Shown piece after piece: positions 47,160 through 47,234 of a stretch of DNA of 47,234 bases (positions within the stretch are counted from its first letter, which is position 1; every line of letters starts with the position of its first letter). A program made the position numbers and the translations under genes. The notes beneath the pieces were generated by a model. It worked only from the letters and a program-made list of their open reading frames with translations. It was not told the DNA's origin and did not search any database. Source of the DNA: CAZDVQ01 sp964508975 (lineage in GTDB: Bacteria; Bacteroidota; Bacteroidia; Chitinophagales; Saprospiraceae); NCBI GenBank assembly GCA_964508975.1, contig CAZDVQ010000034.1, positions 1 to 47,234 on the forward strand, given 5' to 3'.

Positions 47160-47234
47160 TAATGGTTAATGGTTGGTTATTAATGGTTAATGGTTGGTTA
47201 TTAATGGTTAATGGTTGGTTATTAATGGTTAATG
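47160..47234 (+). repeat. 21-bp tandem repeat (3.6 copies, runs off window)
   Basis: The unit is three heptads TAATGGT, TAATGGT, TGGTTAT, repeated exactly at 47160-47180, 47181-47201 and 47202-47222, with a partial copy to the window edge. The TTAATGGTTAAT text also borders other REP-like elements (27715-27745, 6897-6945). Confidence 0.95.

Noticed and set aside
47160..47234. Possible CRISPR or integron-like repeat
   Set aside because: Exact 21-bp tandem units with no spacers; a simple tandem repeat.
1..47234. tRNA, rRNA or riboswitch genes
   Set aside because: I looked for TTCGA-type T-loops, rRNA landmarks and known riboswitch cores and saw none that convince.

Overview
The window looks like a chromosomal segment of a Bacteroidota bacterium. 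The evidence is several secreted proteins with type IX secretion (T9SS) type A C-terminal sorting domains (YPNP ... KLLVINY-like ends), start regions without strong Shine-Dalgarno sequences, many promoters of the Bacteroidota form TAnnTTTG, a Bacteroidota-type AMP nucleosidase and serine palmitoyltransferase, and a GcvH-VanZ-TonB operon. The very dense GC-rich intergenic repeats recall Saprospiria genomes, but that is only an impression. I see no tRNA, rRNA, CRISPR array, prophage or full-length transposase.

Layout. 1-1.6 kb: the end of a small T9SS-tailed protein, followed by a larger T9SS protein gene broken by a one-base shift in a run of seven G. 1.9-6.1 kb: amn, rplY (L25), pth, an aldose 1-epimerase and aroB. 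6.2-11.9 kb: a convergent RRM protein, a SpoIIE-type phosphatase, a Tat-exported flavin amine oxidase and an unrecognised secreted protein. 11.9-14.4 kb: the grpE-dnaJ operon (minus strand) and a TlpA-like thioredoxin. 14.8-15.8 kb: an AT-rich accessory patch (lipoprotein, 51-residue ORF, winged-helix protein). 16.0-17.6 kb: an ECF sigma factor operon with a membrane partner and a Spy-like periplasmic protein. 17.6-21.0 kb: a small lipoprotein, a MurG-like glycosyltransferase and gcvH-vanZ-tonB. 21.5-27.5 kb: a two-domain amidohydrolase, FMN reductase, pirin, a degenerate alpha/beta hydrolase and a Spy-like protein. 28-33 kb: a second T9SS module matching the one at the window start, nested mobile elements, and another T9SS protein. 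33.1-37.3 kb: a cluster of perfect DnaA boxes followed by nrdB and nrdA. 38.4-46.9 kb: an N-acetylglucosamine kinase-like protein, serine palmitoyltransferase, a polytopic membrane protein, ksgA, a TonB-C protein, a CNNM/CBS transporter-like protein and a sodium:solute symporter.

The intergenic DNA is the most unusual part. It holds (i) about 14 copies of a GC-rich REP-like family; (ii) a 160-bp inverted-repeat element with a TTA target duplication, in two full copies, one 75-bp deletion derivative and one solo end, whose terminal repeat itself contains a TAnnTTTG box; (iii) a 512-bp element with 24-bp terminal inverted repeats and a 9-bp target duplication, nested inside a second inverted-repeat element; (iv) arrays of pyrimidine-rich decamers in near-perfect 10-bp phase, each next to a REP-like copy and carrying complementary purine-rich arms, two of them running straight into a promoter; and (v) a ~340-bp composite repeat in inverted copies bracketing about 9.4 kb that includes nrdBA. 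Several elements abut gene ends precisely: one supplies the stop codon of serine palmitoyltransferase, one separates grpE from its likely promoter, and one seems to have removed the signal peptide of a small T9SS protein.
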